DNA of 64,000 nt, taken from contig JAKPQL010000006.1 in assembly GCA_029547045.1 (NCBI GenBank), forward strand, positions 1-64,000. The letters are read 5' to 3'. This DNA is from Deltaproteobacteria bacterium (lineage in GTDB: Bacteria > Desulfobacterota > Desulfomonilia > UBA1062). The notes under the pieces were generated by a model. The model saw nothing but the letters and a program-made list of their open reading frames with translations. It was not told where the DNA came from and ran no database searches. Each line of letters begins with the position of its first letter. The stretch's first letter is position 1. A program made the translations under genes and the position numbers. This document shows positions 1-10,015 of this stretch, piece after piece.

Positions 1-932
<932 letters not shown>

Positions 933-1089
933 TTCTTGATGCGATCAACTCTCCACGAAGGGCCCTGCACCTTTCCATGTCCAATGCGCATTGACTGATC
1001 CCGTGATATGTGTTTCAATCCACGCAAGGTGGAATGACGTTCTCATGGTGCTTCCATGAAACGGTGGACCGGGAGAGGGAGGAGAAACA

Positions 1090-2109
1090 ATGAAGAAATT
1101 CTACGTGATCGTGGCCTGTAGTGTGGCCATGACGGCTGTGCTCTGGGCCGGTCTGTCCGCCCAGGAAAACAAGATACGTGTCGAGGTCCTGCAGGTCACC
1201 AACATCGAGCCCTTCCAGAAATCGTTCATGGGCTTCATCAAGGAGCTCGAGCGCAACGGGTTCGTCCAGGGAAAGAACCTGGAGGTGCGGCGCAAGATCA
1301 TCGGGTTCGACATGGAGAAGGCCAACATGTGGAGCAAGATCGGCGTGCTCATGCAGATCAAGAGCGAGGCCATGCGCCTTGCGGACGTGAAGCCCGACCT
1401 GGTCCTGACCATCGGCACGCCCTCGACGAAGTTCGCCAAGGACAAGGTCATCGGGGCGGGGGTGCCGCTGGTCTTCACCGCAGTGGCCATCCCCACGGCG
1501 GCCGGGTGCAAGTCCATGACCCAGGCGGGACCGGGGTTCACCGGATCAACCCTGTACATGAGCATGAAGGATGCGCTCAAGATCGTGAAGCTGGCATTCC
1601 CCAAGCTCAAGACCATCGGCATCATCCACAGCGACGACGAGAACGGTATCGCCCATGTGGAGGAGGCCAAGAAGGTCGCCCCCTCCTTCGGGATGACCGT
1701 GATCTCCAAGGAAATCAACAAGAACGACAAGATCACGGATTCACTGAACGAACTCAAGGCAAAGGGCGTCGAGGCCTTTGCCGTTCCCCTGGACACCTAC
1801 TATGGCATCCGCAACTACGAGGCCTGTCACGAGCTGGAGAAGTTCTCGCTGCAGACCAAGATCCCGGTGTTCAGCTTCGCGCTCATGAAGGTGCCGGGCG
1901 CGGTCCTGTACGTGGGCTCCGACTTCGGAGAGATCGGCACGCTCGCCGGCCAGGAGGCCGCCAAGATCCTCAAGGGAGAGGCAAGACCCGAGTCCCTGCC
2001 CATCCTCAAGCAGGAGGATCTCAAGATCCTGGTGGACACCCATATGCTCAAGGCGCTCAACTTCCAGCTCCCCATGGAGATCCTCCAGATCGCCCAGGCG
2101 GTGGAGTAG
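1090..2109 (+). CDS. ABC-type substrate-binding protein (ABC_sub_bind / COG2984-like), secreted
   Basis: N-terminal signal peptide; FMGFIKELERNGFVQGKNLEV and KPDLVLTIGTPSTKFAKD motifs; RBS ggagggaggagaaaca before ATG. Confidence 0.85.
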   Translation: MKKFYVIVACSVAMTAVLWAGLSAQENKIRVEVLQVTNIEPFQKSFMGFIKELERNGFVQGKNLEVRRKIIGFDMEKANMWSKIGVLMQIKSEAMRLADVKPDLVLTIGTPSTKFAKDKVIGAGVPLVFTAVAIPTAAGCKSMTQAGPGFTGSTLYMSMKDALKIVKLAFPKLKTIGIIHSDDENGIAHVEEAKKVAPSFGMTVISKEINKNDKITDSLNELKAKGVEAFAVPLDTYYGIRNYEACHELEKFSLQTKIPVFSFALMKVPGAVLYVGSDFGEIGTLAGQEAAKILKGEARPESLPILKQEDLKILVDTHMLKALNFQLPMEILQIAQAVE

Positions 2110-2161
2110 GCCGGCTCGTTTTCCGTGTAGGCTATGACCAAGCCGTGAAGGGAGGATACTC

Positions 2162-3181
2162 ATGAAAAAGGTGTTTCTCTTTCTCGTCTGTGCCGTCGTT
2201 ATAGTCGGTCTGGCACTCCCGTGCCGCGCCGAAGAGAAGGTTTACAAGGTGGAGGTCCTGCAGGTCATGAGGGAGGCGGCGCCCTTCCAGAACGCATACA
2301 TGGGCTTTCTCAAGGAACTCGAGAAGAACGGCCTCGTGCAGGGCAAGAACCTTGTGGTGAACCGCAGCATCATTGACTTCGACATAGAAAAGGGCGGCCT
2401 CATAAAGAAAGTGGGCGTGCTCATGGACGTCAAGAGCGAGGCGGGAAAGATCGCAGCGAGAAAGCCCGACCTCGTGCTCACCATCGGGACAACCCCCACC
2501 AAGTACGGCAAGGACAAGATCATCGAGGCAGGAATCCCCGTGGTCTTCACGGCAGTGGCCAATCCGGTGGCCGCCGGCTGCAAGTCGCTCACCGAGGGAT
2601 CTCCCGGACTCACCGGGGCCACACTGCACATGGACATGAAGAGCGCCCTGCAGATCGTCAAGCTGTCCTTCCCCGCCGTCAAGACCTTCGGCATCATCTA
2701 CAGCGACGACGACAGCGCCATCGCTCATGCGGAGGAGGCCAGGAAGGTGGGCGCCACCATGGGTCTGACCTTCGTCATCAAGCAGGTGAACAAGGCCGAT
2801 TCCATCAAGCCCGCAGCACAGGAACTCATCGACAAGGGCGTGAAGGCCTTCATCGTGCCGCTCGACACGTATTACGGCATCAGAAACAACCAGCCCACGA
2901 ACGATCTTGCCGCCATATCCCGGGAGACCAGGATCCCCATCATCAGCTTCATGCTCCACAAGGCCCCGGGCGCGGTCCTGTACGTGGGGTCCGACTTCAC
3001 CGTGATCGGTCAGCTCGCCGGACAGCAGGCCGCGAAGATCCTCCTGAAGGGAGCGAAACCTGAAACGCTCCCCATCCTCAGGCAGCAGGACCTCATGATC
3101 CTCGTGGACGTGAAGCAGATGCAGGCCGTGGGCGCGCAGCTGCCCATGGAAGTGTTGAAGCTCGCCAAGCCGGTGGAATAG
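2162..3181 (+). CDS. ABC-type substrate-binding protein, tandem paralog of the upstream gene
   Basis: Same length (339 aa) and collinear motifs with 1090..2109 (GFLKELEKNGLVQGKNL, KPDLVLTIGTTPTKYGKDK, VPLDTYYGIRN, PGAVLYVGSDF). Confidence 0.85.
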   Translation: MKKVFLFLVCAVVIVGLALPCRAEEKVYKVEVLQVMREAAPFQNAYMGFLKELEKNGLVQGKNLVVNRSIIDFDIEKGGLIKKVGVLMDVKSEAGKIAARKPDLVLTIGTTPTKYGKDKIIEAGIPVVFTAVANPVAAGCKSLTEGSPGLTGATLHMDMKSALQIVKLSFPAVKTFGIIYSDDDSAIAHAEEARKVGATMGLTFVIKQVNKADSIKPAAQELIDKGVKAFIVPLDTYYGIRNNQPTNDLAAISRETRIPIISFMLHKAPGAVLYVGSDFTVIGQLAGQQAAKILLKGAKPETLPILRQQDLMILVDVKQMQAVGAQLPMEVLKLAKPVE

Positions 3182-3219
3182 GATGCGGCCACGGGAAAGG
3201 AACCGGGTCGCGGACTCGC

Positions 3220-5493
3220 TTATTCGGCAAGGACCTGGTGCATGGCCCTGCTGAGCTCCCTGAGGGTGTAGGGCTTCTGAATGAAGTGGTGGATCCCGAG
3301 CTTGAGGACCGTTTCCACTCGTTCGTCCTGCTTGAACCCCGAGGAAAGGAGCACCTTCACGTCCTCGTCGATGGATTTCATGGCGAGATAGGCCTCTTTC
3401 CCGATCATGCCCGGCATGACCATGTCCAGGAGGACCGCCGAGATCTCGTGATGCCGCTGTCTGAAGATGTCCACCGCCTGGGCGCCGTCTGACGCCAGGA
3501 TGACCTGGTACCCGCATTCCTCGAGGATTACCTTGGCGGTATGGCGCACCACGTCCTCGTCGTCCACCACCATGATGAGCCCGCTGCCGCTGTAGACGTC
3601 ATCGCGTTCCCCGGTGGGCTCTTCGGTGACCGAGTCCTTCGGGACGGGCAGATAGATGCAGAAGGTCGTTCCCAGGCCCTTTTCCGAATAGGTATTGATG
3701 AACCCCCCGTGCTGCTGCACGATGTTGTATGCCATGGTGAGGCCCAGCCCCGTTCCGGTCCCCTTTGGCTTGGTGGTGAAAAAGGGGTCGAAGACATGGG
3801 AAAGGGTCTCCCTGTCCATGCCCACGCCGGTGTCGCCCACTGCTATTCTCCAGTACCGGTCATGTTGAGCAAGGGGATGGGCCTCCTTGAAATGACTGTC
3901 CACCACCACGTGTTCCACGTCGATGGTGAGTGTACCGCCCGCATCACGGCCGTCCTCGCGCATGATGGTCATGGCGTGGTTCGCGTTCACGCAGAAGTTG
4001 AGGAGGACCTGTTCGAGCTGGGCCGGGTCGGCATTGATCATGGGGGGCTCATCGGGCAAACGGGAAACGATCTGGATGTTCTTGTCAAAGGTCGTGCCGC
4101 AGATCTTCAGGACCGACTGCACCGTATGCCTGATGTCCACGGGTTTGAGGATCGCCTCGTGCTTGCGGGAGAGGTTCAGGAGCTGCTGCACGATATCGCT
4201 CGCCCGCAGCCCAGCGTTCTGCATGACATCGATGAACTTCTCCAGGTCGGCCCGCGCCATTTCCCTCCCCGAGCTCAGCTTGTGCTGGAAGATGGAGACG
4301 GCGCCGATGATGCCCACCAGGAGGTTGTTGAAGTCGTGGGCGATGCCGCCTGCGAGCATGCCTATGATCTCCATCTTCTGGACATGGCGCAGCTCCTGCT
4401 CTTTGAGTTCCAGCTCGGTGACGTCATCCACCCTCACCACCATGCCTGCCGGGGTATCAGTGACGATAGGGTAGATGCTGATGTTGTAGCATCTCCCGTC
4501 CCCGTTGAAGGACGCACGGTAGAGCTCCCTGGGCTTCAAACTCTCAAGAACAGCGGCGAAATCCTCGCGGAACTGTTCCAGGGCGGGATAGGCGGCATAG
4601 AGATCCTGGCCGATGGCCGCGGACTCGCTGATTCCGGTGAGGGTCGATGCGGACTGGTTCCAATGGGTGATGTGATGGTCCATGTCCGTGGCGATGAGTA
4701 CCGAGGGCATAGAATCAAGGACGTTGTCCAGAAGGTTCATGGCGCGTTGGAGCTCCTTCTGGGCGAGGCGGCGTTCCTCTTCTCGACGCTGGATCTGTTC
4801 AAGCATGTTGTTGAACCCGTCGTAGAGCACTCCCACCTCGTCCATACTCGGCTTTTCCACCCTGATGGAGTAGTCGCTGCCGGTGGCGACCTCCTGCGAG
4901 ATTCGAGCCAGGTTCAGGATGGGCCGGATGGCTGCCCTGTTCAGGTTGATGAACACGAAGACGATGATGGCCAGGGCGATGATGGTGAACGAGAACCCGA
5001 TGCGTATCGTCCCCATGCGGACCGCCTGGGCGACGTATTTCTCCGTGTAGAAGATCTGAACCAGACCGATGCGCTGGCTGCTGTATACAATGTCGTTCTC
5101 TATCCTCTTGATGAACGGGTCGTCCGTGGCCCCATACGGTCTGGCCAGGGTTAGCAACACGGTCTTGCCGCCCGGAAGGATCACCTTCTCGTTACCGGCG
5201 ATGAATGCGCCGTCGCTGAAGACATTCACGGCGATGAGCATCTGGTTGTTCAGCAGGGCCTCGTTCAGGTGAATGATGCTCCCCATGTCGAGGTTCCAGA
5301 GAGGGGTGGAGTATCCGATCAGGGCGAACGAAACCGCATTGTTCACGGTATCGTCGAGTGATTTCCTGAGGGCGCGGGAGTTGGTCTTCTGGAAATAGAT
5401 GGTCGAGACGGCGCTCACCAGGGACACCACGAGGATGAGGGTGAGCAGGTGGCCCACCACCATGTTCCTTCTGATCAGGTTCCACGGCCTCAT
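3220..5493 (-). CDS. Membrane hybrid sensor histidine kinase (TM sensor-HAMP-PAS-HisKA-HATPase-REC)
   Basis: N-terminal TM segments, LAGGIAHDFNNLL H-box, GTGLGLTMAYNIVQQHGG, C-terminal receiver LIMVVDDEDVVR...LLDMVMPGM. Confidence 0.92.
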   Translation of the reverse strand: MRPWNLIRRNMVVGHLLTLILVVSLVSAVSTIYFQKTNSRALRKSLDDTVNNAVSFALIGYSTPLWNLDMGSIIHLNEALLNNQMLIAVNVFSDGAFIAGNEKVILPGGKTVLLTLARPYGATDDPFIKRIENDIVYSSQRIGLVQIFYTEKYVAQAVRMGTIRIGFSFTIIALAIIVFVFINLNRAAIRPILNLARISQEVATGSDYSIRVEKPSMDEVGVLYDGFNNMLEQIQRREEERRLAQKELQRAMNLLDNVLDSMPSVLIATDMDHHITHWNQSASTLTGISESAAIGQDLYAAYPALEQFREDFAAVLESLKPRELYRASFNGDGRCYNISIYPIVTDTPAGMVVRVDDVTELELKEQELRHVQKMEIIGMLAGGIAHDFNNLLVGIIGAVSIFQHKLSSGREMARADLEKFIDVMQNAGLRASDIVQQLLNLSRKHEAILKPVDIRHTVQSVLKICGTTFDKNIQIVSRLPDEPPMINADPAQLEQVLLNFCVNANHAMTIMREDGRDAGGTLTIDVEHVVVDSHFKEAHPLAQHDRYWRIAVGDTGVGMDRETLSHVFDPFFTTKPKGTGTGLGLTMAYNIVQQHGGFINTYSEKGLGTTFCIYLPVPKDSVTEEPTGERDDVYSGSGLIMVVDDEDVVRHTAKVILEECGYQVILASDGAQAVDIFRQRHHEISAVLLDMVMPGMIGKEAYLAMKSIDEDVKVLLSSGFKQDERVETVLKLGIHHFIQKPYTLRELSRAMHQVLAE

Positions 5494-5922
5494 GGACTAT
5501 ACCTGCCTCTCCATCATAACAGGCCGGATTCGCCTTCTATCCCTGCACACAAGATCGGCACACGGGTTCGTGGAGTTGAATGACCACAGAACGGGGTCTC
5601 ATTCGTGTTCCGATCATGGCGCGGCCTGAAATAACCCGTGACGTTTCTGAGCTTGTCCCGCCATTCGGGTTATCCTGGGGAGGAGAACCGTGATGCCCTG
5701 CAAGATGAGACTCCGCACGCTTCTCCCTGCCATGGAACAGCCACCGCACGGTGGCATGCCCGCCATACTGCATAATAGAAACACCGAGAAAGGAGTCAAT
5801 ATCTCCACGTGGCAAAGGGATGGCGCAGTGGTCCATGGTGCTGTCCGACGGATACCCGGGACACCCCACGGATGCTTTTCCCTCCATGGTTTCTGCCGGG
5901 TACCCGCCGGGGGATTAATAGC

Positions 5923-5951
5923 TTGACAACATTTCAGCAAGTACGATAGAT
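5923..5951 (+). promoter_or_regulatory. Possible sigma70-type promoter for the rpsP operon (TTGACA-17-atagat)
   Basis: Perfect -35 TTGACA, weak -10, about 45 bp upstream of rpsP. Confidence 0.35.
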
Positions 5952-5996
5952 GTGGCAGCCTAGATCGCATACTTCTCAAAGGAGGAACATCGGTCC

Positions 5997-6242
5997 ATGG
6001 CTGTGAGCATCAGATTGACCCGTGGGGGCGCCGCCAAGAAGCCCTTTTACCGCGTCGTGGTGACGGATTCGCGGAACAAGCGCGACGGCAGGTTCCTGGA
6101 GATTGTCGGGCACTTCGACCCGAAGTTCAGGCCCGAGAGCATCTCGTTGAACATCGACCGGATCAAGGAATGGGTCTCAAACGGCGGAGTGCTTTCTCCT
6201 GCGGTGAAAAAGCTCATCAAGGAAAAGGGATACACACTCTAG
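5997..6242 (+). CDS. rpsP: 30S ribosomal protein S16
   Basis: [42 protein letters not shown]. Confidence 0.98.
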   Translation: MAVSIRLTRGGAAKKPFYRVVVTDSRNKRDGRFLEIVGHFDPKFRPESISLNIDRIKEWVSNGGVLSPAVKKLIKEKGYTL

Positions 6243-6273
6243 TCGCTCTGCACGCTATCGAGGTGGTGGTTCC

Positions 6274-6504
6274 ATGAGAGAGCTTATCGAGGTCATCGCC
6301 AAGGCGCTGGTGGACAATCCCGACGAGGTGAAGGTCCTGGAGGTTGAAGGCGAGGTGACATCCGTCATTGAACTGCGGGTGGCAAAATCGGACCTCGGCA
6401 AGGTGATCGGCAAGGAGGGGCGCACCGCCCGCGCCATGCGCACACTCCTGACCGCGGCATCCACCAAGTTGAAGAAGAGGGCGGTACTGGAGATCATCGA
6501 ATAA
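6274..6504 (+). CDS. khpA: KH domain RNA-binding protein (KhpA/YlqC family)
   Basis: [28 protein letters not shown] motif; position between rpsP and rimM. Confidence 0.93.
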   Translation: MRELIEVIAKALVDNPDEVKVLEVEGEVTSVIELRVAKSDLGKVIGKEGRTARAMRTLLTAASTKLKKRAVLEIIE

Positions 6505-6509
6505 CCGCC

Positions 6510-7013
6510 ATGGCGGACCTCGTGGAGATCGCACGGATCAACGGTCCGCATGGTCTGAGAGGAAGGATACGCATCACCCCCTTCGGCGGCTCCTTCGAGA
6601 GTTTCATCCATTACACGCACGTCATGATCGGCAGCGACCCCTCACCGGTCGCGCTCCTGTCGGTACAGAAAAGCAAGGGATCCTACATCATCGCCCTGGA
6701 GGGTTACACGCACATCTCCCAGGTCGAGCACCTGAAGGGGCAGATCCTCCATGTGCGGCCCGAACAGCTCGAACCCCTGCCCGAAGGGGAGTACTACTGG
6801 CGGGACCTCATCGGCCTGCGGGTCGTGGACCGCGAGGGCGCACTGCTCGGGGAGGTGGTGAGCGTCCTTGCCACCGGGAGCAACGACGTGCTGGTGGTGG
6901 ACGAGTTCAAGCAGCACCTCATCCCCTTCACCGGGGACGTCATCGTTGAGGTTTCCCTCGGCCGGCAGTGCATCGTCGTCGACGCCTCCCTCCTGGAAGG
7001 GCTTCTTGATTGA
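6510..7013 (+). CDS. rimM: 16S rRNA processing protein RimM
   Basis: ARINGPHGLRGRIRITPF start, EYYWRDLIGLRVVD PRC-like region, operon position. Confidence 0.95.
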   Translation: MADLVEIARINGPHGLRGRIRITPFGGSFESFIHYTHVMIGSDPSPVALLSVQKSKGSYIIALEGYTHISQVEHLKGQILHVRPEQLEPLPEGEYYWRDLIGLRVVDREGALLGEVVSVLATGSNDVLVVDEFKQHLIPFTGDVIVEVSLGRQCIVVDASLLEGLLD

Positions 7014-7023
7014 GGAAAGGACC

Positions 7024-7755
7024 GTGCTGATACACATCATCACCCTGTTCCCCGGCATGTTCGAGGGGGTCTTCCAGGAGAGCATCCTGGCACGTGCTGC
7101 GGCCAGGGGCCTGGTGGACATACGCATCGTGCCGCTGCGGGAGTTCGGTCTTGGCACCCACCGGGTCGTGGACGACACCCCCTACGGGGGTGGAGGCGGC
7201 ATGGTCCTCAAACCCGAGCCCATCGCAGCGGCCCTGGAAAGCCTTGACCGGCGCGGGAGGGTCGTGCTCACCACGCCCCGGGGCAGCCTCTTCACCCAGA
7301 ACGATGCCCTGCGCCTGAGCAGGGAGGAGGTGCTCACCTTCATCTGCGGGCACTACGAGGGAGTGGACGAGCGGGTCTCCGAGCTTCTGGTGGACGAGGA
7401 GCTCTCCATCGGAGACTATGTCCTCACCGGAGGCGAGCTGCCCGCCATGGTCATGGCGGACGCAGTGGTGAGGCTCATCCCGGACGTTCTCGGCAAAGAC
7501 AGCCTGCACACGGGGGATTCCCACTACGAAGGGCTCCTGGAACACCCCCAGTATACCAGGCCTCGGGAATTCCGCGGCATGAGCGTCCCCGAGGTGCTCC
7601 TGTCGGGCGACCATGCCAGGATACAGGCATGGCGCCGGCACATGGCCAGGGAGAAGACGATCCAGACCAGGCCGGACCTCCTCTCCCGGTCCGGGCGTGC
7701 CGGTGCGGTCACGGACAGCGGGACCGGGAGGCAGGGGGAAGGGGACGACCGATGA
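7024..7755 (+). CDS. trmD: tRNA (guanine-N1)-methyltransferase
   Basis: GTG start VLIHIITLFPGMFEGVFQESILARA; DTPYGGGGGMVLKPEP; ICGHYEGVDERV; SIGDYVLTGGELPA. Confidence 0.96.
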   Translation: MLIHIITLFPGMFEGVFQESILARAAARGLVDIRIVPLREFGLGTHRVVDDTPYGGGGGMVLKPEPIAAALESLDRRGRVVLTTPRGSLFTQNDALRLSREEVLTFICGHYEGVDERVSELLVDEELSIGDYVLTGGELPAMVMADAVVRLIPDVLGKDSLHTGDSHYEGLLEHPQYTRPREFRGMSVPEVLLSGDHARIQAWRRHMAREKTIQTRPDLLSRSGRAGAVTDSGTGRQGEGDDR

Positions 7756-8285
7756 TCTCCGTGGGACTGGTCCACTGGCCCTGCGTGGACAAGAACGGCA
7801 GCGAGATCGCCACGGCAGTGACGAACCTTGACCTGCACGATTGTGCAAGAGTATGCTTGACATACGGCATCAATACGCTCTATATCCTTCACCCAAACCG
7901 GAGCCAGCGGGAGTTTGCCCGGCGCATCATGGATCACTGGCTCACGGGGTTCGGCGGCGAGTACAACCCGCTGCGGAAACGGGCGCTGGAGACCGTGCGG
8001 CTCGTGGCCAGCATCGATGAGATCAGGCGGCAGGGCTCGCCCCTCATGGTGGGGACTTCGGCGAGAAAGGTTCGCGGGTGCATCACCTGGGCAGATGCCG
8101 CAGTTCTGGCCCTCAGGAGGGACGTGTGTCTGCTGTTCGGCACGGGGTGGGGCCTGTCCCCTGGCATGCTGGAGCAACTGGATGCCGTGATAGAGCCCAT
8201 AGCGGGCGAGGGTGACTTCAATCACCTGTCCGTGCGCAGTGCCGTCGCCATAACCGTTGACAGGATAGCTAGGAGGAAACAATGA
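7752..8285 (+). CDS. SAM-dependent RNA methyltransferase family protein (Methyltrans_RNA-like)
   Basis: MISVGLVHWPCVDKNGSEIATAVTNLDLHDCAR; ATGA overlap with trmD; conserved position before rplS. Confidence 0.82.
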   Translation: MISVGLVHWPCVDKNGSEIATAVTNLDLHDCARVCLTYGINTLYILHPNRSQREFARRIMDHWLTGFGGEYNPLRKRALETVRLVASIDEIRRQGSPLMVGTSARKVRGCITWADAAVLALRRDVCLLFGTGWGLSPGMLEQLDAVIEPIAGEGDFNHLSVRSAVAITVDRIARRKQ

Positions 8286-8626
8286 ACATCTTGGATGCGT
8301 TCGAAAAATCGCAGATGAAGCAAGGGCTGCCCGAAATACGTATCGGTGACAAGGTCCGCGTTTCCATGAAGATCGTCGAGGGCACGCGTTCCCGTTCCCA
8401 GGTCTTCGAGGGGGTCGTCATCGCCCGCCACCGCGGGAACAACCGCGAGTCCATCACGGTGCGCAAACAGTCGTACTCCGTGGGAGTGGAGAGGGTGTTT
8501 CCCCTCCATGCTCCCAGCGTGGAGAAGGTGGAGGTGGTGAGCCACGCCAAGGTCCGTCGCGCCAAGCTGTACTACATGAGGGAGAGAAGGGGCAAGGCCG
8601 CCCGTCTCAAGGAGATCCGCGGCTGA
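8282..8626 (+). CDS. rplS: 50S ribosomal protein L19
   Basis: IRIGDKVRVSMKIVEGTRSRSQVFEGVVIARHRG...RRAKLYYMRERRGKAARLKE. Confidence 0.97.
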   Translation: MNILDAFEKSQMKQGLPEIRIGDKVRVSMKIVEGTRSRSQVFEGVVIARHRGNNRESITVRKQSYSVGVERVFPLHAPSVEKVEVVSHAKVRRAKLYYMRERRGKAARLKEIRG

Positions 8627-8627
8627 C

Positions 8628-9218
8628 ATGCCCCTGGAGGAAGACCTCATTGCACGTGGCACGTGGCCGCTATGCGGGATCGATGAGGCAGGCAGGGGAC
8701 CTCTGGCGGGTCCAGTGGTCGCTGCCGCGGTGATCATGGACCCGGCATCCCCGCTCAGGGACCGGGTGAGGGATTCCAAGCAGCTCTCCGGTCCCCGGAG
8801 GGAAAAGATCTTTCTCGACCTCGTATCGAGCGCCGAGGTGCACTACGGCGTCAGCGTTCTGGACGCTGCCGCCATCGACGAGATGAACATCCTGCAGGCG
8901 ACCCTGAAGGCCATGGCCGAGGCGGTCAGCCATCTCGCCGTCCCCCCGAGGGTGGCTCTGGTGGACGGGAATACCCTGCCGTGCATCCCCTGCACGTGTT
9001 ACGCTGTCATCAGGGGCGACCAGACCGAGCCCTCCATATCAGCAGCCAGCATCATCGCCAAGGTGACCCGGGACAGGATCATGACGCAGATGGACAAGAT
9101 CTATCCCGGCTACGGCTTTTCAAGACACAAGGGATATCCCACCCCCGACCACTACGCGGCCATCAGGACGCTCGGAGCGAGCCCCATCCACAGGAGGTCC
9201 TTCAGAGGTGTGTCCTAA
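8628..9218 (+). CDS. rnhB: Ribonuclease HII
   Basis: CGIDEAGRGPLAGPVVAAAVI; SIIAKVTRDRIM; YGFSRHKGYPTPDH. Confidence 0.97.
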   Translation: MPLEEDLIARGTWPLCGIDEAGRGPLAGPVVAAAVIMDPASPLRDRVRDSKQLSGPRREKIFLDLVSSAEVHYGVSVLDAAAIDEMNILQATLKAMAEAVSHLAVPPRVALVDGNTLPCIPCTCYAVIRGDQTEPSISAASIIAKVTRDRIMTQMDKIYPGYGFSRHKGYPTPDHYAAIRTLGASPIHRRSFRGVS

Positions 9219-9570
9219 GTCCTCGAGGGAAAAGGGAACCCGGGGGGAGGAGATGGCCAGGCGGTACCTGAAGGAGCACGGGTACGACATCCTGGGCTCC
9301 AATTTCCGCGCCCGCACGGGCGAGATAGATATCATCGCGAAGGACCGGGACGAGATCGTGTTCGTAGAGGTGAAGTCGGCCTCCGGCAACACCTTCGGCA
9401 ATCCCGTGGAGTGGGTGAACACCTTCAAGCAGCAGCGTATCATCAGGACGTCGCTGGTCTACGTGCAGGCAAAGGGGCTTGCGGGATGCCCCATGCGATA
9501 CGATGTGATCACCGTGGACAGCGACCGGAAGGTGTGCCATGTCAGGGATGCGTTCAGATACCAGGCTTAG
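9208..9570 (+). CDS. YraN family (UPF0102) endonuclease-like protein
   Basis: GTRGEEMARRYLKEHGYDILGSNFRARTGEIDIIAKDRDEIVFVEVKS. Confidence 0.93.
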   Translation: MCPKSSREKGTRGEEMARRYLKEHGYDILGSNFRARTGEIDIIAKDRDEIVFVEVKSASGNTFGNPVEWVNTFKQQRIIRTSLVYVQAKGLAGCPMRYDVITVDSDRKVCHVRDAFRYQA

Positions 9571-10015
9571 CTTCCTGTGCGACAGAAACCTCGGGAAGCT
9601 GGCCAGGTGGTTGAGACTGATGGGCTTCGACACCGTCTACCTGCGCACGAACGAGCCAGAAGGCATGCGCCGGGCCGCCGATGAGGGCAGGGTGATACTC
9701 ACCAGGAAGGCATCGGTGCGGGGCGACAGGGTCGTCCACATCGGACATGATCGCCTGTCCGATCAGGTCCGCCAGCTTGCCGGGGTGTGCGACCTCACAC
9801 AGGGCCCGGGGGCATTCACTCGGTGCTGCCTGTGCAACGAGATCCTCACGGGCATGGCCCGCGAGGACGCACGGGGTAAGGTGCCAGAATACGTGTACGC
9901 CACCAGGGAATCGTTTTCCCGGTGCCCGAGATGCGGACGCATTTACTGGAGGGGTACACACCACGACAGGGCTTCGATACGCATGCAGGCCCTGCTGAAA
10001 GGTGGTCGGACATGA
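9539..10015 (+). CDS. Mut7-C RNAse-domain protein with zinc ribbon
   Basis: FLCDRNLGKLARWLRLMGFDTVYL; CCLCNEIL...CPRCGRIYWRGTHH. Confidence 0.88.
   Translation: MSGMRSDTRLSFLCDRNLGKLARWLRLMGFDTVYLRTNEPEGMRRAADEGRVILTRKASVRGDRVVHIGHDRLSDQVRQLAGVCDLTQGPGAFTRCCLCNEILTGMAREDARGKVPEYVYATRESFSRCPRCGRIYWRGTHHDRASIRMQALLKGGRT

Noticed and set aside
1012-1025. gtttcaatccacgc, identical to the end of many type I CRISPR repeats
   Set aside because: Single occurrence, no second repeat, no spacers and no cas genes in the window.
3541-5154. 537-aa plus-strand ORF opposite the hybrid kinase
   Set aside because: Shadow ORF rich in H/D/V/L without recognisable domains; the opposite strand encodes a complete kinase.
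5690-5926. 78-aa ORF upstream of rpsP
   Set aside because: Composition and lack of motifs do not support coding; treated as intergenic.
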